Assembly: GCA_964407265.1 (NCBI GenBank)
Contig: CAYOUV010000005.1
Coordinates: forward strand, 1-64,000
Reading direction: 5' to 3'
DNA from: CAYOUV01 sp964407265
GTDB lineage: Bacteria; Chloroflexota; Anaerolineae; Anaerolineales; Villigracilaceae
Length of the DNA: 64,000 bases
Part shown: positions 53,560 to 62,415 of the stretch, one piece after another
Position numbering within the stretch: the first letter of the stretch is position 1
How the letters are laid out: every line of letters starts with the position of its first letter
The notes under the pieces: generated by a model
Database searches by the model: none
What the model was told of the DNA's origin: nothing
What the model saw: the letters and a program-made list of their open reading frames with translations, nothing else
Program-made: the position numbers and the translations under genes

Positions 53560-53886
53560 ATGCGTGAACAAACGCTCTTTGAAATCCAGGCTGAATTATG
53601 CCGGGCTATGGGAAATCCTCTGCGGATGGAGATTATGCACCTGTTGCGCGCCGGGCCAATGAATGTGAACGATATCGCCTCTGCAACACATACGCACCAG
53701 ACTACCATATCCAGAAATTTAGCCACACTCCGACACGCCGGAATCGTTATGGCGCACCGGGAAGGAACTAATTATTATTACCAGGTCACCAATCCAAAAA
53801 TCATGAGCGTGTGTGATTTGATGCGCGAGGTATTGAGCGAACAATTCGAGCAGCGCTCTAAACTTATGGATGAAACTAGCGCATGA
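53560..53886 (+). CDS. ArsR-family regulator (2)
   Basis: A 108-residue winged-helix protein: MGNPLRMEIMHLLRAGPMNVNDIASATHTHQTTISRNLATLRHAGIVMAHREGTNYYYQVTN. Cysteines at residue 12 or so (ELCRAMGNP) and near the C-terminus (SVCDLMREV) could be sensory. Its end overlaps the DUF364 gene (ATGA), so they are co-transcribed. Confidence 0.9.
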   Translation: MREQTLFEIQAELCRAMGNPLRMEIMHLLRAGPMNVNDIASATHTHQTTISRNLATLRHAGIVMAHREGTNYYYQVTNPKIMSVCDLMREVLSEQFEQRSKLMDETSA

Positions 53887-54617
53887 ATATCATCGAGACC
53901 CTGATCGCAAACCTGCCCGAAAATATTCCGGTGCGTTCAGTGCTGGTTGGATCACACTGGACAGTCGTTTGCAGTCGCCATTGCGGTATGGCAGCTACGC
54001 TGATGTCCAGCCACCCACACGGACACCTGCAAATCCGCGATGTCGGTCGCCTGCACCAGAAGAGTGCGCACGAACTGGCTGGATTGGCTCACTCAACTGA
54101 ATTGATGGAAGCCAGCATCGGCGTGGCTGCGATCAACTCAATGTTGGATGTTGATGAATCGACTGCCAGAGAGATCAATGCGTCCGAGGTGCTGGCTAGT
54201 CGCGGACGGGGAAAGAACGTCGCGCTGGTCGGTCATTTTCCTTTTGTCCCGCAACTACGGTCGGCTGTTGGGCAGTTATGGGTCATCGAGCAAAATCCCG
54301 TTGAAGATGATTATCCCGCAGAGGCCGCGGTTGATTTGATTCCTCAAGCCGATATTGTCGCCATCACCAGCAGTGCCCTGATCAACCATACCCTGGATGG
54401 ATTGCTGTCGCTCTGCCCTCAGCAAGCGACGGTCATGCTTCTGGGGCCAAGCACACCACTCTCACCCTTCCTTTTCGATTTCGGCGCCAACATTATCTCA
54501 GGGACTCGCGTGGTCGATGAGAATGCGGTACTGCGCACCGTTGGACAAGGCGCTGCCTTTCGTCAGGTAGAAGGAGTGAAGTTGCTAACTTTTATTAAAG
54601 AACAAAATAAGGAATAA
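53883..54617 (+). CDS. DUF364 family protein (putative heavy-metal chelation domain)
   Basis: A 244-residue protein. The N-terminal DUF4213-like part (VRSVLVGSHWTVVCSRHCGMAATLMS, GIGVAAINSML-like segment ASIGVAAINSML) is followed by a Rossmann-like DUF364 part (KNVALVGHFPFVPQLR, ADIVAITSSALINHTLDGLLSL, VMLLGPSTPLSPFLFDFGANIISGTRV). Family members are linked to molybdenum or other metal handling, but no reaction is established. Confidence 0.85.
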   Translation: MNIIETLIANLPENIPVRSVLVGSHWTVVCSRHCGMAATLMSSHPHGHLQIRDVGRLHQKSAHELAGLAHSTELMEASIGVAAINSMLDVDESTAREINASEVLASRGRGKNVALVGHFPFVPQLRSAVGQLWVIEQNPVEDDYPAEAAVDLIPQADIVAITSSALINHTLDGLLSLCPQQATVMLLGPSTPLSPFLFDFGANIISGTRVVDENAVLRTVGQGAAFRQVEGVKLLTFIKEQNKE

Positions 54618-54619
54618 TG

Positions 54620-55063
54620 ATGGAAATCAGCATGCAGCCCATTGGCATCATCCATTCGCCATTCAGCGACAAAGAGCAAACTCCGATCCAGGCCTCACGC
54701 TCGCAGGCCATTGGAACGGTGGAGGTTTACCCTGAATTTTCAGACGGATTACAGGATATCGAAGAATTCTCTCACATCTACCTTTTGTATGTATTTCATA
54801 ACTCGTCCGGATACTCGCTGCAGATCAAGCCTTTTTTGGACGATCAGGAACACGGACTATTTGCAACCCGCTACCCCTATCGCCCCAATCCGCTTGGCAT
54901 ATCAACCGTTCGCCTCTTATTCCGCCAGGCGAATGTACTCACCATCGAAGGAGTGGATGTGCTCAATGGCACGCCCCTGCTCGACATCAAACCCTATGTG
55001 CCGGATTTCGATTTGCGAACAGACGTACGCGCTGGCTGGTACGAAACACGGAGCAAAAAGTGA
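54620..55063 (+). CDS. trmO: TrmO-like tRNA (N6-threonylcarbamoyladenosine37-N6)-methyltransferase
   Basis: A 147-residue protein of the TsaA/YaeB/TrmO family: MQPIGIIHSPFSDKEQTPIQA, FSHIYLLYVFHNS, FATRYPYRPNPLGISTVRLL and DVLNGTPLLDIKPYVPDFD are the family blocks. TrmO methylates t6A37 of tRNA with S-adenosylmethionine. Similar genes also occur with molybdenum/metal clusters, so a second role cannot be excluded. Two adjacent ATGs exist; 54620 has the better spacing to AAGGA. Confidence 0.85.
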   Translation: MEISMQPIGIIHSPFSDKEQTPIQASRSQAIGTVEVYPEFSDGLQDIEEFSHIYLLYVFHNSSGYSLQIKPFLDDQEHGLFATRYPYRPNPLGISTVRLLFRQANVLTIEGVDVLNGTPLLDIKPYVPDFDLRTDVRAGWYETRSKK

Positions 55064-56217
55064 AACAACACCACCTCCTTTTCACGGCCATCCTGGTTGG
55101 CCTGCTTCTCCTTTTACCTGCGACAACCAATGCCTATGCGCAAAGCTCCGCGCCAGTGGTCCACGCCGTATTATTCTATTCACCCGCTTGCGGGCATTGT
55201 CATTTCGTGATTACAGAGACTTTGCCGCCATTGTTTGAGAAATATGGCGATCAGCTACAGATCATCGGCGTGGACATCACCACACCCCCGGGTCAAGCTC
55301 TTTTCCAGGCTGCCTTGCAGAAATTCAACCTGGAAGCCGGAGGGGTTCCGTTCCTGGTTGTTGGGGATCTCTATCTGGTTGGTTCCCTGGACATACCTGA
55401 ACAGTTTCCCGGCCTGATCGAATACTATCTCAGTCTGGGTGGGGTGGGTTGGCCGGAAATCCCCGGTTTGACGAATGAAATCACAAGTTCAGCAGGGACG
55501 GCTGAAGGGGAAGCTATACCATCTACGCAGCCCACAGCCCACCCCGTTACACCAGAGTCCGCCGCCACTTCCCCTCAGTCGACAGAGACACTAAAGATTG
55601 GATTAAATAATACCCAGGATCCCAATTGGCGGAACAGGTTTTCTCAAGATCCGGCGGGGAATACATTGGCTATCCTCGTATTCGCAGGTATGTTGGGGTC
55701 TGTCGTGTGGACAGGTCAACGATTTCGTACGCGCGGCGTGGCTTCGCTCAAGGATGGTTGGGCCTGGGCGATCCCCGCCCTATGCTTGATCGGCTTTTGC
55801 GTAGCTGGCTACCTGGCTTATGTGGAAACCACCCAGGTAACCGCCGTATGCGGCCCGGTAGGTGATTGCAATACCGTCCAACAAAGCAAATATGCACGCC
55901 TGTTCGGCATCCTTCCAATCGGGATATTGGGATTGGCTGGTTATATAATGATCTTCCTGGCCTGGCTGGTTGCCCGGTATGCCAGTGGCCGAATAATGGA
56001 TTTGGCGACAATTTCGTTTTTTATCATGACGGTCTTTGGGACATTGTTTTCAATGTACCTGACATGGCTGGAACCATTCGTAATCGGCGCGACCTGCGCC
56101 TGGTGCCTGACTTCAGCAATCCTGATGGCAACCCTGATGTTGCTATCTGTAAGTCCAGCAAGGCTGGCGCTTTCCAGATATTCCCCAAAAAATACCCTGC
56201 GCCGAAAGCATACATGA
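55060..56217 (+). CDS. Thioredoxin-like / vitamin K epoxide reductase fusion protein
   Basis: A 385-residue protein starting with GTG that overlaps trmO (GTGA). A signal peptide (1-28) is followed by a thioredoxin-like domain with active site CGHC (about residues 46-49) and a cis-Pro in GVPFLVVG. After a Pro/Thr linker comes a four- to five-helix VKOR domain with loop cysteines CGPVGDC and redox pair CAWC. The VKOR part should reoxidise the thioredoxin part through quinone to make disulfides outside the cell membrane. Usual order in bacterial fusions is VKOR first, thioredoxin last; here it is reversed. Confidence 0.88.
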   Translation: MKQHHLLFTAILVGLLLLLPATTNAYAQSSAPVVHAVLFYSPACGHCHFVITETLPPLFEKYGDQLQIIGVDITTPPGQALFQAALQKFNLEAGGVPFLVVGDLYLVGSLDIPEQFPGLIEYYLSLGGVGWPEIPGLTNEITSSAGTAEGEAIPSTQPTAHPVTPESAATSPQSTETLKIGLNNTQDPNWRNRFSQDPAGNTLAILVFAGMLGSVVWTGQRFRTRGVASLKDGWAWAIPALCLIGFCVAGYLAYVETTQVTAVCGPVGDCNTVQQSKYARLFGILPIGILGLAGYIMIFLAWLVARYASGRIMDLATISFFIMTVFGTLFSMYLTWLEPFVIGATCAWCLTSAILMATLMLLSVSPARLALSRYSPKNTLRRKHT

Positions 56218-56230
56218 ATTGGAGTAGGCG

Positions 56231-57151
56231 ATGATTGACATCCAAAAAATCGAAACCTTTCTGGCAGCAGCCGAAAAATTGAGCTTTTCAGAAGCCGCCA
56301 AACAGCTTCACCTCAGTCAGCCCACAGTAAGTCACCAAATAAAAGTATTAGAGCAAGAACTAGATGTGAGGCTTTTTATCAGAAACAATACTGGATTGCG
56401 ATTGACCGACGCAGGCAGGCTGCTGCTTCCTTGGGCCCGACGGCTGTTGCACGACACCAATGACATGCGCAAAATGATGTCATCCCTGCAAGACGATATT
56501 GTGGGCGAACTGCGCATTGCCTGCAGCACTACCGCGGGAAAATATATTCTTCCCCTCATGGCGGCCAGATTCTGTCAACAATTTCCGGGCATCAAGGTTC
56601 GTATCCTGGCCTGCGGCCCTGAGCAAACGACCCTGGACTTACTGGATGGTGAAGCGCATATCGGCGTGGTCAGTTCTGAAATTGATGATGCAAATCTCGA
56701 GTCTCAAGAATTTTTCCAGGACACAATCACCCTGATCGTGGCCTCAAATCATCGCTGGGCCTTGAGAAAAACCATCGACCCGGGTGAAATTCCGGAAGAA
56801 AAGGTGATCATGCGGGAAGAAACATCCGGTACCCGCAGAGTAGTGCTGACCGAATTGGCGAAGCACGATATCAGCCTGAACGACCTGGATGTTTTTATGG
56901 AGATGGGGAATGCTGAAGCCATCGTCCGCACAGTAGCTGCGGGATACGGCATCTCATTTGTATCGTCCCTGGCAAGCGCCTGCCCCTTGGAACGCGGTAA
57001 TGTTGTCGATCTCCCTGTGAAGGGATGCGATTTACAAAGGAAAGTCTACATGGTGCGGAAACTAATCGGCGATCCTCACCGGCCCCGAGATGTGTTCTGG
57101 AGTTTTATCCATGACCCATCCAATGCAGACTTACTGCAGATGGCTGGATAA
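56231..57151 (+). CDS. LysR-family transcriptional regulator
   Basis: A 306-residue protein. N-terminal LysR helix-turn-helix (IETFLAAAEKLSFSEAAKQLHLSQPTVSHQIKVLEQELDVRLFIRN) and a LysR substrate domain (GELRIACSTTAGKYILPLMAARFCQQFPGIKV). It begins 13 bp after the VKOR fusion. The domain style (CysB/CysL-like, with IACSTTAGKYILP) suggests a sulfur- or nitrogen-related ligand, but that is only a hint. Confidence 0.92.
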   Translation: MIDIQKIETFLAAAEKLSFSEAAKQLHLSQPTVSHQIKVLEQELDVRLFIRNNTGLRLTDAGRLLLPWARRLLHDTNDMRKMMSSLQDDIVGELRIACSTTAGKYILPLMAARFCQQFPGIKVRILACGPEQTTLDLLDGEAHIGVVSSEIDDANLESQEFFQDTITLIVASNHRWALRKTIDPGEIPEEKVIMREETSGTRRVVLTELAKHDISLNDLDVFMEMGNAEAIVRTVAAGYGISFVSSLASACPLERGNVVDLPVKGCDLQRKVYMVRKLIGDPHRPRDVFWSFIHDPSNADLLQMAG

Positions 57152-57168
57152 TCCTTTGACACCGAAAG

Positions 57169-57195
57169 GGGCTGGCAACTATGCCAGCCCTTTTT
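57169..57195. terminator. Intrinsic terminator between convergent genes
   Basis: GGGCTGGCA and TGCCAGCCC form a 9 bp stem with a 4 nt loop, followed by TTTTT on the plus strand; on the minus strand AAAG upstream gives CTTT after the stem. It can serve both the LysR gene and the dsrE-like gene. Confidence 0.85.
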
Positions 57196-57215
57196 GGATT
57201 GAGTCCCAGATAGTC

Positions 57216-57578
57216 TTAGAATACGTAGGTCTGGCTGGCGCCTTCTACATCCATCAGATAAGGCGGGGCCTTCTTGATCTTGATGCGTGGATCGCGCAGG
57301 TCCTTGGGATCGATATCCTTATTCTCCAGAGCCAGCTCGCACAACACAATCTCGCCGCCCAGTTCGAGGATGTCATTGAAGAGTTTGACGGGATTGGGAA
57401 GTCCTTTAGGCGTCCCCAGTTTCTCCATCTCACCTTTCAGCATCCACCTCGCACCAGCCGGGCAGATAAAGACATGCACTTCGTAGTCCAGGGATAATCC
57501 GGAAGTCGAGAAGATCAAAGCCGGCATGATATTTGCCGGGGTATCGCCATTGCAGACGACAGCCATTTTTTCAGTCAT
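57216..57578 (-). CDS. DsrE/DsrF-like protein
   Basis: A 120-residue protein of the DsrE-like fold: MAVVCNGDTPANIMPALIFSTSGLSLDYEVHVFICPAGARWML, NDILELGGEIVLCELALENKDI. Cysteines are at about residue 9 (VVCNGD) and in VLCEL, positions that can carry persulfide sulfur in this family. AGGAGG precedes ATG 57578. It is the last gene of the Hdr-like operon, matching the frequent pairing of DsrE with TusA in sulfur trafficking. Confidence 0.8.
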   Translation of the reverse strand: MTEKMAVVCNGDTPANIMPALIFSTSGLSLDYEVHVFICPAGARWMLKGEMEKLGTPKGLPNPVKLFNDILELGGEIVLCELALENKDIDPKDLRDPRIKIKKAPPYLMDVEGASQTYVF

Positions 57579-57617
57579 TTGAAGCCTCCTTAGTAGTTGT
57601 TCAAAATGATTGGATAT

Positions 57618-58787
57618 TTAATCCGCTGGGGCGAACGCGCCCGCAACGGTTTCTTCTTGTTCCTTTGCTTTCATTTTTACGGTCTGGAAGTAGACCGCCA
57701 AAGGCCGGTAATACAAATGCGCCCATTTACCGAAAGGCACCTCCAAGATCAGCATTGGGGCGGTAAAGGCCAGATGAATCACATAGGTGTAATATGTCGC
57801 CAGCGGCAAACCCCAGTAACGGAAAGCATGCTGAAGGATGCCAGTCGAAGCGACAACCAGTAAAAGGATCGGGAAAATCCAATCACTTGGATGCGAGAAG
57901 CGGTACATCTGCGCATCTTTCCTGATCCGTCCCCACAGCGCCCGCCCAGCACCCAGCAGCAGCACAATCGTGGCGTAATAACCCAGCCAGCGCTGCGGAT
58001 GGTAAAGCGGATAGATCGCATCCGTCTGGAACCAGTACAGAAAAAAGACGATCAGGATCAGCATCAGGCCATAACCACTGGCCAGCAGCATATGGATGAT
58101 CCATGAAGTACGTTTGCTCCTGCGAACCTTTTCATCCAGTTCATCCTCGCCGCAGGTAGCCCAGCGCTTCTGGGTCACAGCATGCAAGATAAGCTGCCAA
58201 GCTTCAGTAAAATACAACTTGAGCGGAATCTTTTCTCCACCGCGCCTCATTGTGAGCCAATACATCTTGAGCACATTGGTGGTGATGAAAAAAATCAGTG
58301 CACCCGCCATAATCCAATCTGCAAGGTGGACAATATGAAGTGGCGCAAAGGTGTTCAATTCCACACGGTCGGTAACCAAAGGACCATGGAACATGGCAAT
58401 GATCCACACCACCAACAGTCCCACTAACGCGATCGAACCCAGTTCCCAGGTCAGGGAGGTGTAGAACCTGCGCGCCAGGCCGGTCCAATCGTACTGGGCG
58501 GTCAGCCAGCGGCGGGCGGCCATCATGGTCTCGCCGGGTTCGGCGCCTTTCGGACAGGTCTCGGAACAATCCCCGCAGTAGTAGCACAGCCAGGGATCGA
58601 GCCCCTCCGTCAGACGCTCTTTCTGGCCGATCTGCACGCGCCGGATCACATCGCGCGGAAAGTTGTATTCATCGCTTGCCAGGGGACAAATGGCTGTGCA
58701 GTTGCCGCAGTTGAAGCATTTTTCGATACCGACCGCGCCATATTTTTTGAACTCTTGAAGGAGTTGTGGGTCCAGTCTTGTGCTCAT
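57618..58787 (-). CDS. QmoC-like fused HdrC-cytochrome b membrane subunit
   Basis: A 389-residue protein starting at ATG 58787 behind GAGGAGAAG. The N-terminal HdrC-like ferredoxin has two [4Fe-4S] motifs: CFNCGNCTAICP (Cys24, 27, 30, 34) and CYYCGDCSETCP. The rest has about six helices of the nitrate reductase gamma/HdrE cytochrome b type, with histidines (HIVHLADW, WIIHMLLASGYG, HAFRYWG, YVIHLAFTAP) that could bind hemes. QmoC links the quinone pool to the HdrA-like subunits encoded just upstream. Confidence 0.87.
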   Translation of the reverse strand: MSTRLDPQLLQEFKKYGAVGIEKCFNCGNCTAICPLASDEYNFPRDVIRRVQIGQKERLTEGLDPWLCYYCGDCSETCPKGAEPGETMMAARRWLTAQYDWTGLARRFYTSLTWELGSIALVGLLVVWIIAMFHGPLVTDRVELNTFAPLHIVHLADWIMAGALIFFITTNVLKMYWLTMRRGGEKIPLKLYFTEAWQLILHAVTQKRWATCGEDELDEKVRRSKRTSWIIHMLLASGYGLMLILIVFFLYWFQTDAIYPLYHPQRWLGYYATIVLLLGAGRALWGRIRKDAQMYRFSHPSDWIFPILLLVVASTGILQHAFRYWGLPLATYYTYVIHLAFTAPMLILEVPFGKWAHLYYRPLAVYFQTVKMKAKEQEETVAGAFAPAD

Positions 58788-58788
58788 A

Positions 58789-59094
58789 TCACTTCTCCTC
58801 CGCTTTCTGATAGAGCGGATAATCGCCGCACATGCCGTTCTCGAGAACCAGGCCGTATTTCTTAAAAGAGGCCACATACCATAAAACTTCATTTGTGGGC
58901 ATGCCGACCGCCTCTGCGATCTCAGGCACCGTCTTGGGATTCTCGCGCATGACCTGGCAGATCTCCCTTTGGATTCGCTTTTGTTCCTTCAGCAAGGCCT
59001 GGGTACGCTCTACCGTTTCGGCATGCTGAGCACGCAGGCGTTTGAGCATCTCGCCACGCGAGATCGTTTCTTTTTGAGCAATTTGAGTTGTCAT
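58789..59094 (-). CDS. Small winged-helix protein of the Hdr operon
   Basis: A 101-residue protein with an N-terminal coiled-coil-like segment (about residues 15-45, MLKRLRAQHAETVERTQALLKEQKRIQ) and a winged-helix part (QVMRENPKTVPEIAEAVGMPTNEVLWYVASFKKYGLVLENG). Its start overlaps the flavoprotein stop (ATGA) and it ends 1 bp before the qmoC-like ATG, so it is a fixed part of the operon. A regulator or structural adaptor of the complex; function unknown. Confidence 0.75.
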   Translation of the reverse strand: MTTQIAQKETISRGEMLKRLRAQHAETVERTQALLKEQKRIQREICQVMRENPKTVPEIAEAVGMPTNEVLWYVASFKKYGLVLENGMCGDYPLYQKAEEK

Positions 59095-61109
59095 GCTGCC
59101 GCCTCCGCCAAAACAGGCAATTCCATGCCGATGGCTTCGACCATGGCTTCGTATTGGGCCAGGGTCCAACCTTGCACATCGACAGCTTGATTCGGGCAGA
59201 CGCTGACACAGGCGCCACAGCCAGTGCAGTTGGCCGGGGTGACCACCGCCCGCCTGACCTCCTTGCCATTCTGCTCAAATGTCTTCAGCGCAATTGCATC
59301 TTCATAGTCACAGGCTTCCACGCACGCACCGGTGCCGTTGCATTTTTCGACATCCACCGCGGCGACGAAGGGCTGCAACTCAACCTTGCCTTGCCCAAGT
59401 AGGGAAACCACCTTGGCTGCAGCTGCCGAAGCCGCGCTGATACTCTCCTGGATATTCATCGGACCCTGCGCCGTGCCAGCCAGAACCACACCGTTGACAG
59501 CTGTCTCAACCGGACGCAGCTTGGGATGCACTTCCAAGAGGAAGCGGTCATTGCCACGGGAGACCTTCAGCATTTTCACCAGGTCGTCGATATCGCGCGC
59601 CATCATGCCGACAGCCAACACCACCAGATCAACGGGGATATCGATCTGCTCGCCATAGGTCAGCGCGTCCTTAACTTTGACCAATACAGGGTGCGTATCG
59701 CCCGCAGGCGCAGCCGTCACTTCAGGACGTTCCTCACCATGGTAACGGAAAAAGCGCACGCCATCTTCCAATGCACGGTTGTAGTATTCTTCGTGACCAC
59801 GTCCATAGGTGCGAATATCTTGATAAAGATCGTAAATGTTCAGTTCGGGGAAGTAGCGCTGCAGTTCTTCGGTCATATGCAGGGTAGCTGTGCAGCATAC
59901 GCGTGAACAATAATTGTTGACCTGTCCATCCTCCTGCGGCTCATCGACGCCCTCGATCTCTCGACTGCCCACGCAATGGATCAGAGCCACATCCCGCACG
60001 GGATGACCATTCCATCGCAAATGCTCGCTGCTCTTCGACAACGCCAGGTGCCGGATCATCTCTGGCAGGGTGATCACATCCTTCAATTCCCCGTAGCCAT
60101 ATTCACCCTGACGGGGTTGATATGGATCAAAACCGGTCGCGACCACAATCGCGCCCACATTGACATCGAAGGTCTTCGGTGTGTCTTGCAGGACAATAGG
60201 TTTACCACCATCTATTAAAAGTGGTTCACCATTATAATTTTCCCAATCCACAGCTGGTAAGGGTGGGTAACAGCCCGGATAGGCGCGATAGATAATTTTT
60301 CGGTTATTAAGCCCGTAATTGAAATCATCAGGGATTTCCTGCCGGCAGGCAGCCAACAGCGCTTCATTGTTTTCGGTATTAACGCCACGTGAATGCTGGC
60401 ATATCTGCAGGGTGAAATTACCGACATAACCCGATACACCCGCAACCTGGGCTAGAGTAAAAATTGTTATATTAGAATGCTTTACAACTTCGTCAATCAG
60501 ATCATGTAACAAGCTTCTTGCATCGCCTCCAGTAGGAAAAACTGTTTCCAACTGCGCCATGCGTCCGCCCAAGAATGGCGATTTCTCGACCAACACCACC
60601 TGCAGACCCTGACGGGCGATGTCCAAAGCAGAACGCAGGCCAGCCACACCACCGCCAATGACGATGGCTCGTTTCTCCGCTTCCAGGCGAATCGGTTCCA
60701 GCGCTTTCAGCAAACGTGCTTTGGCAACTCCCGCTGCCATTAATCGCAGTGCTTTTTGTGTGGCTCCCTGCTGATCGTTAGCATGTACCCAGGAGTCTTG
60801 CTCGCGCAAACCGACATGATAATAGAGATAGGGGTTTAATCCGGCCCGCATGACCGTGCCCCGGAAAGTCTGTTCGTGTAACATGGGAGCGCAGGCGCCA
60901 ATCACGACGCGGTTGACGCCCAACTCCTTGATATCCTGTTCGATCTGGGACTGACCCGCGTCGGAACAGAGCGACATATTGGTGCGCGAGATCACAACGT
61001 CGGGCATACCTCCCAACTTTTTTGCCACTTGTTCACAGTTGACTACGTGGCTGATATTCCCGCCACAATAACAGGTGTAAACGCCGAGCTTAACTTTCTC
61101 GTCAGGCAT
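59091..61109 (-). CDS. HdrA-like FAD iron-sulfur protein (QmoB/HdrA type)
   Basis: A 672-residue protein. Start ATG 61109 behind GGAGGT. The N-terminal HdrA domain has CYCGGNI, MSLCSDAGQSQIEQDI and VVIGACAPMLHEQTFR. An FAD domain follows (AIVIGGGVAGLRSALDIARQGLQVVLVEK, about residue 150) and later IHCVGSREIEG. The C-terminal ferredoxin contains CNGTGACVEACDYED (one cysteine short of a normal motif) and CTGCGACVSVCPN. The segment VFPTGGDARSLL lacks the extra cysteines found in many HdrA proteins. It should bifurcate or relay electrons between the other subunits. Confidence 0.88.
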   Translation of the reverse strand: MPDEKVKLGVYTCYCGGNISHVVNCEQVAKKLGGMPDVVISRTNMSLCSDAGQSQIEQDIKELGVNRVVIGACAPMLHEQTFRGTVMRAGLNPYLYYHVGLREQDSWVHANDQQGATQKALRLMAAGVAKARLLKALEPIRLEAEKRAIVIGGGVAGLRSALDIARQGLQVVLVEKSPFLGGRMAQLETVFPTGGDARSLLHDLIDEVVKHSNITIFTLAQVAGVSGYVGNFTLQICQHSRGVNTENNEALLAACRQEIPDDFNYGLNNRKIIYRAYPGCYPPLPAVDWENYNGEPLLIDGGKPIVLQDTPKTFDVNVGAIVVATGFDPYQPRQGEYGYGELKDVITLPEMIRHLALSKSSEHLRWNGHPVRDVALIHCVGSREIEGVDEPQEDGQVNNYCSRVCCTATLHMTEELQRYFPELNIYDLYQDIRTYGRGHEEYYNRALEDGVRFFRYHGEERPEVTAAPAGDTHPVLVKVKDALTYGEQIDIPVDLVVLAVGMMARDIDDLVKMLKVSRGNDRFLLEVHPKLRPVETAVNGVVLAGTAQGPMNIQESISAASAAAAKVVSLLGQGKVELQPFVAAVDVEKCNGTGACVEACDYEDAIALKTFEQNGKEVRRAVVTPANCTGCGACVSVCPNQAVDVQGWTLAQYEAMVEAIGMELPVLAEAAA

Positions 61110-62415
61110 AAGCCACCTCCGGTTGTTCAACTTGCACTCCTGTCTTTCTCCGAATGTAAGCGGAGGCATCAGAAGCGGCTGCGCTGGCCGTGATGATACT
61201 GTCGACAATGTCCATCGGACCGCCGGCTGTGCCTGTCACAAATATCCCCGGCCGCTGTGTTACGCAGGGGGAGGCATTGGCAGCTGGAATAGCCACAAAA
61301 CCATCTGATGAGGAGGGGGTCAAACCAAAATTTTGGTGTGAAGCGCCGGGAAGCATTCCAAGCGAGAGCACCACCAGGTCGTGAGTCCGTTCAACGATGC
61401 GACCATCTTCCGTTAATTCCACTTTAACGATCGGGTTGTGATTCTCATCCTCCCGAATAGAGGCCACCTTGCCACGTACGAATTCAACACCCATCGCTTT
61501 GGCATTTTGATAGAACTGCTCGTAGCCCTTGCCGAAGGTGCGGATGTCCATGAAGTAGATGGTGATGTCGGCCATTGGCAGCGCACCGCTGATCAGCATG
61601 GCCTGCTTGATGGCATACATACAGCAAACGCGCGAGCAGTATTCGACACCTTGCGTTTGATCACGCGAACCAGCACACTGGACATAAGCAATGGTGGTCG
61701 GTTCCATGCCGTCGCCGGGACGCAGGACGCGGCCATAGGGACCGGTGGGAGCCAGGAAGCGTTCCATCATCAGCGGGTCGATCACATTTGGTAGTTTGCC
61801 GCCACCATATTCCTTCTTTGCACCGAGTTCGGATAATTCAAAGCCCGTCGCTAGCACGATGGCAGTCGCTTCGATGGAAAATGTCTGCGGTTGTTGGGTA
61901 AAGTCCACCGCTTCGACGGGGCAGATTTTTTCGCATTTGCCGCAAAGTAAACAGTTGTCAATATCCAGCACGGCCTTTTGCGGGACAGCGGTAGAGAAAG
62001 GCACACGAATGGCACGGTATGCACCGAGGCCGCGGTCAAAGGTGCTGGGCACCGTGATGGGACATTCATATTCGCACTGGCGGCAACCCGTGCATTTGCT
62101 TTCATCCACATAGCGCGGCTTTTGTAAAACTGTGATATCAAAACCCGCGTTGTCCTTGGTAACCGATTGGACCTCGCAGTATGTGAAAAGTTGGATATTT
62201 GGATGGTGCGCCACCGCCGACATTTTGGGGGTAGTGATGCAGGAGCAGCAGTCGAGGGTCGGGAAGACTTTACTGAGGGTAATCATCTTGCCGCCAATGC
62301 TGGCTTCGCGTTCCACCAAGGCAACCTGCAAACCCTGGTCACCGAGATCGAGCGCAACCTGCATCCCGGCGATTCCGCCGCCCACGACGAGCGCATCAAC
62401 TTGAAGATTACTCAT
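61102..62415 (-). CDS. HdrA-like FAD iron-sulfur protein (QmoA type)
   Basis: A 437-residue protein. FAD motif VVGGGIAGMQVALDLGDQGLQVALVE at the N-terminus and the HdrA cysteine segment FPTLDCCSCITTPKM (Cys56, 57, 59). Two [4Fe-4S] ferredoxin motifs follow (CTGCRQCEYECP and CLLCGKCEKICP), and VQCAGSRDQ. The length without the N-terminal HdrA domain matches QmoA. ATGA overlap with the upstream gene, 8 bp overlap with the downstream one. The cysteine segment carries no UGA, so it is not the selenocysteine form known in some HdrA proteins. Confidence 0.88.
   Translation of the reverse strand: MSNLQVDALVVGGGIAGMQVALDLGDQGLQVALVEREASIGGKMITLSKVFPTLDCCSCITTPKMSAVAHHPNIQLFTYCEVQSVTKDNAGFDITVLQKPRYVDESKCTGCRQCEYECPITVPSTFDRGLGAYRAIRVPFSTAVPQKAVLDIDNCLLCGKCEKICPVEAVDFTQQPQTFSIEATAIVLATGFELSELGAKKEYGGGKLPNVIDPLMMERFLAPTGPYGRVLRPGDGMEPTTIAYVQCAGSRDQTQGVEYCSRVCCMYAIKQAMLISGALPMADITIYFMDIRTFGKGYEQFYQNAKAMGVEFVRGKVASIREDENHNPIVKVELTEDGRIVERTHDLVVLSLGMLPGASHQNFGLTPSSSDGFVAIPAANASPCVTQRPGIFVTGTAGGPMDIVDSIITASAAASDASAYIRRKTGVQVEQPEVAYA

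Noticed and set aside
61102..62415. Selenocysteine in the HdrA-like protein
   Set aside because: Some HdrA proteins use Sec in the FPTLD-x motif, but here the codons encode Cys-Cys-Ser-Cys and no in-frame TGA is present.
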